DNA of 31,956 bases from an uncultured Eubacteriales bacterium (lineage in GTDB: Bacteria; Bacillota; Clostridia; Oscillospirales; Butyricicoccaceae): the NCBI GenBank assembly GCA_910585875.1, contig CAJUIK010000015.1:1-31956 (forward strand). The letters are read 5' to 3'. The notes beneath the pieces are model-generated. The model had not been told where the DNA came from and did no database searches. It was given only the letters and a program-made list of their open reading frames with translations. The position numbers were made by a program, and so were the translations under genes. Shown here piece by piece: positions 30,743-31,956 of this stretch; the first letter of the stretch is position 1, and each line of letters opens with the position of its first letter.

Positions 30743-31024
30743 CTAAAACCGCTGGCAGCCGCAGTGGGGGCAGCGGAAGGTTTTCATGGCGGCAATCCGG
30801 CTGCTGGAAACGCGCTTTTTGCATTGGGGGCATTTGAGACGGCAGAAATCATAAATCAGGCAAATGGTATAAGCCAAAAGAGAAGCGGAGAGAAAAAAGC
30901 GATAGCCAGAGCGGTTTTGGAACCAAAAGAAAAAATCGCATAGCATCACCTCTGACACAGCCGCTGTCAGCTTATGTTCCATCCAAACCATAAATTTGGC
31001 CAGTTGCCAAGAGGAAAAGCGCAT
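30743..31024 (-). CDS. Small membrane protein with C-terminal zinc ribbon
   Basis: This 93-residue protein has one or two membrane segments (FFLSASLLAYTICLIY at about 44-59 is clear) followed directly by a zinc ribbon of CPQCKK and CPHCGC pairs (about 65-91). The start at 31024 has only a weak GAAGG site 9 bases upstream; a shorter start at an inner ATG is possible. It shares its layout with the next upstream gene (31061): membrane segment, then CP.C, a basic linker, Met-Lys, an aromatic or Leu residue and CP.C. A partial decayed copy lies at 29935-30063. The function is unknown. Confidence 0.65.
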   Translation of the reverse strand: MRFSSWQLAKFMVWMEHKLTAAVSEVMLCDFFFWFQNRSGYRFFLSASLLAYTICLIYDFCRLKCPQCKKRVSSSRIAAMKTFRCPHCGCQRF

Positions 31025-31060
31025 GGAAAATCGCCTTCATGATAATTAGAGAAATAGAAC

Positions 31061-31564
31061 TCACCGAATTCTTTTGATAATAAATATTGAAGAGAAAAGT
31101 AGCGCAATCGTCCAGGCTGGCAACGAAGGGCGAGGATGATACAATATCAAAAAGATTATCGTGAGAATAGCACAATAGAATGAATATTCTTGAATAGACG
31201 CATTTTTTATCCTTTTTTCAATATTAATCAAATTTCTATCAGGAATTTTTATAAAATTATTAGATTTATTAGTTGAAAATATTTTATATAAGTCTTGATT
31301 GTGACAATAGGGACAAAGGAACTGTTTCATTCCTATTATTTCTCTTCTTTTTAATTTTTTACCGCAAAAGGGACATTTTCGACATAGTGAGACTGGGTTG
31401 AAAACGGTCAAAAGTAAAAATAACCCTATACCCCACCAAAAATCAAATTTTAATCCAAAGATAAAATCATATAGTAGAACCAAAAACGGAATTGTTAGAA
31501 GACTTGCGACCCCAAATCGTCGTAATCTGTAAAAAATTTGAACAACTTTAAAGTAATGGATCAT
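31061..31564 (-). CDS. Membrane protein with internal zinc ribbon
   Basis: This 167-residue protein starts MIHYFKVVQIFYRLRR, 6 bases after GGAGG. Two membrane segments (about 19-35 and 41-58) are followed by a zinc ribbon with CPFCGKK (about 64) and FLCPYCH (about 82-86), a charged stretch, and two more membrane segments at the C-terminus (FYCAILTIIFLILY and AWTIALLFSSIFII). The ribbon region parallels the 93-residue protein 37 bases downstream. The gene is markedly AT-rich compared with most of the window, which suggests recent acquisition. The function is unknown. Confidence 0.72.
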   Translation of the reverse strand: MIHYFKVVQIFYRLRRFGVASLLTIPFLVLLYDFIFGLKFDFWWGIGLFLLLTVFNPVSLCRKCPFCGKKLKRREIIGMKQFLCPYCHNQDLYKIFSTNKSNNFIKIPDRNLINIEKRIKNASIQEYSFYCAILTIIFLILYHPRPSLPAWTIALLFSSIFIIKRIR

Positions 31565-31584
31565 GGAAATCCTCCATAGTAAAA

Positions 31585-31614
31585 GTAAAAGCCTGTGATT
31601 AAACAGGCTTTTAC
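31585..31614 (-). terminator. Terminator before the zinc-ribbon membrane gene
   Basis: An 11-bp stem GTAAAAGCCTG (31585-31595) / CAGGCTTTTAC (31604-31614) has an 8-base loop. On the minus strand it follows the interrupted ORF and its T-rich arm continues into CTTTTAC. Confidence 0.75.
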
Positions 31615-31622
31615 GCGAAATC

Positions 31623-31886
31623 TTAATGAGTATATGCCCAATATCCGTCGCGAATCAATCCACTATAGGATGTATCCTGATAATAAGATTGATTTGGAGA
31701 GTAAACTGTGTCCAGCAATATCAACTGAACAGCAACAGAACGGCCCTCGTCACTAATGCCCAACCGATAATCGCTTCGATTCGCTTGACTGTAAGGTCCT
31801 GCTTTGCCATTAACCGAGGTATAATATATAAATCAATCATAAACCAATAAAATGGAAACGTCAATTATAAAGATAAATTTCATCAT
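31623..31886 (-). pseudogene. Short secreted-type ORF interrupted by an in-frame TGA
   Basis: From two adjacent ATGs (31886, 31883) the frame reads MMKFIFIIDVSILLVYD, hits TGA at 31835-31833, then continues open for 69 codons to a TAA at 31625-31623: FIYYTSVNGKAGPYSQANRS and onward, including RLGISDEGRSVAVQLILLD and ending RDGYWAYTH. The N-terminus resembles a short hydrophobic signal sequence and the second part a small polar, Tyr-rich exported domain. No restart codon with a ribosome binding site follows the TGA, so the gene is probably dead. The ribosome site before the ATGs is weak. A terminator lies just downstream. The family is unknown; a small exported peptide or bacteriocin-like protein is one possibility. 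Confidence 0.5.
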
Positions 31887-31956
31887 TATCCACAAATTAG
31901 CGCTCAGAACATTGTGCAATTTGCCCAAATTTTCCGGTTAAAACACAAGGCGAGGC
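31887..31956. other. Window end, nothing recognised
   Basis: The last 70 bases show no clear promoter, repeat or reading frame. Confidence 0.5.

Noticed and set aside
31626..31850. 74-codon plus-strand frame near the right end
   Set aside because: It is antisense to the interrupted ORF, and has no ribosome site.
1..31956. CRISPR array, prophage, complete insertion sequence
   Set aside because: No regularly spaced repeats, no phage structural genes and no transposase or integrase frame were seen.

Overview
The window looks like the chromosome of a spore-forming Clostridia member, probably an Oscillospirales-like gut anaerobe. The evidence is the GC-rich third codon positions, the clostridial spoVAC-spoVAD-spoVAE cluster, a spoIID-spoIIQ pair, the DapH (acetylase) route of lysine synthesis under a lysine riboswitch, and strong AGGAGG-type ribosome binding sites. 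No species can be named from the sequence alone.

Layout. 1-5035: two hybrid histidine kinases on the plus strand; the first is cut by the window edge. 5091-6678: a tightly overlapping minus-strand operon (unknown protein, YbaK-type deacylase, small P-loop kinase). 6771-7883: an M20 amidohydrolase, minus strand. 8133-8534: an unknown small protein. 8703-13380: a lysine/diaminopimelate operon on the plus strand with promoter, lysine riboswitch with terminator/antiterminator, a FlaR-like P-loop kinase, lysC, dapA, dapB, dapH and a terminator. 13422-14999: a NYN-domain protein, convergent with the lysine operon. 15275-20254: a sporulation block (spoIID and a SpoIIQ-like LytM protein on minus; an unknown membrane protein and spoVAC-AD-AE on plus, the latter behind a good sigma-G promoter). 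20341-20427: tRNA-Leu(TAA), followed by an AT-richer MATE transporter gene whose natural start appears to be ATA. 21891-22860: no convincing protein gene, but a complete-looking transcription unit for a structured RNA and a cluster of inverted repeats. 22904-27180: an amidohydrolase, a zinc-ribbon protein, and a three-gene set (YgjP-like metalloprotease, VOC protein, NudC). 27409-29813: an M20 peptidase-like protein and an anchored protein of unknown function. 29898-31886: an AT-rich accessory stretch with two small zinc-ribbon membrane proteins, a decayed third copy, an anchored hypothetical protein and an interrupted secreted-type ORF.

How parts fit. The lysine operon supplies aspartokinase, DHDP synthase, DHDP reductase and THDP N-acetyltransferase; the nearby M20 amidohydrolase is a candidate N-acetyl-DAP deacetylase, while asd, the aminotransferase, dapF and lysA are not in the window. 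The sporulation block combines engulfment proteins (SpoIID with SpoIIQ) and the dipicolinate channel (SpoVA); dipicolinate derives from the DapA product, so the two neighbouring blocks share a metabolite.

Most noteworthy: the mutually exclusive folds of the lysine riboswitch; a 12-bp hairpin that hides the spoIIQ ribosome binding site; the putative new RNA at 22164-22444; the ATA start of the MATE gene beside a tRNA; the duplicated and frameshifted zinc-ribbon gene; a tandem repeat that forms the 3' end of nudC; and a receiver domain in the second kinase that has lost its phospho-acceptor.
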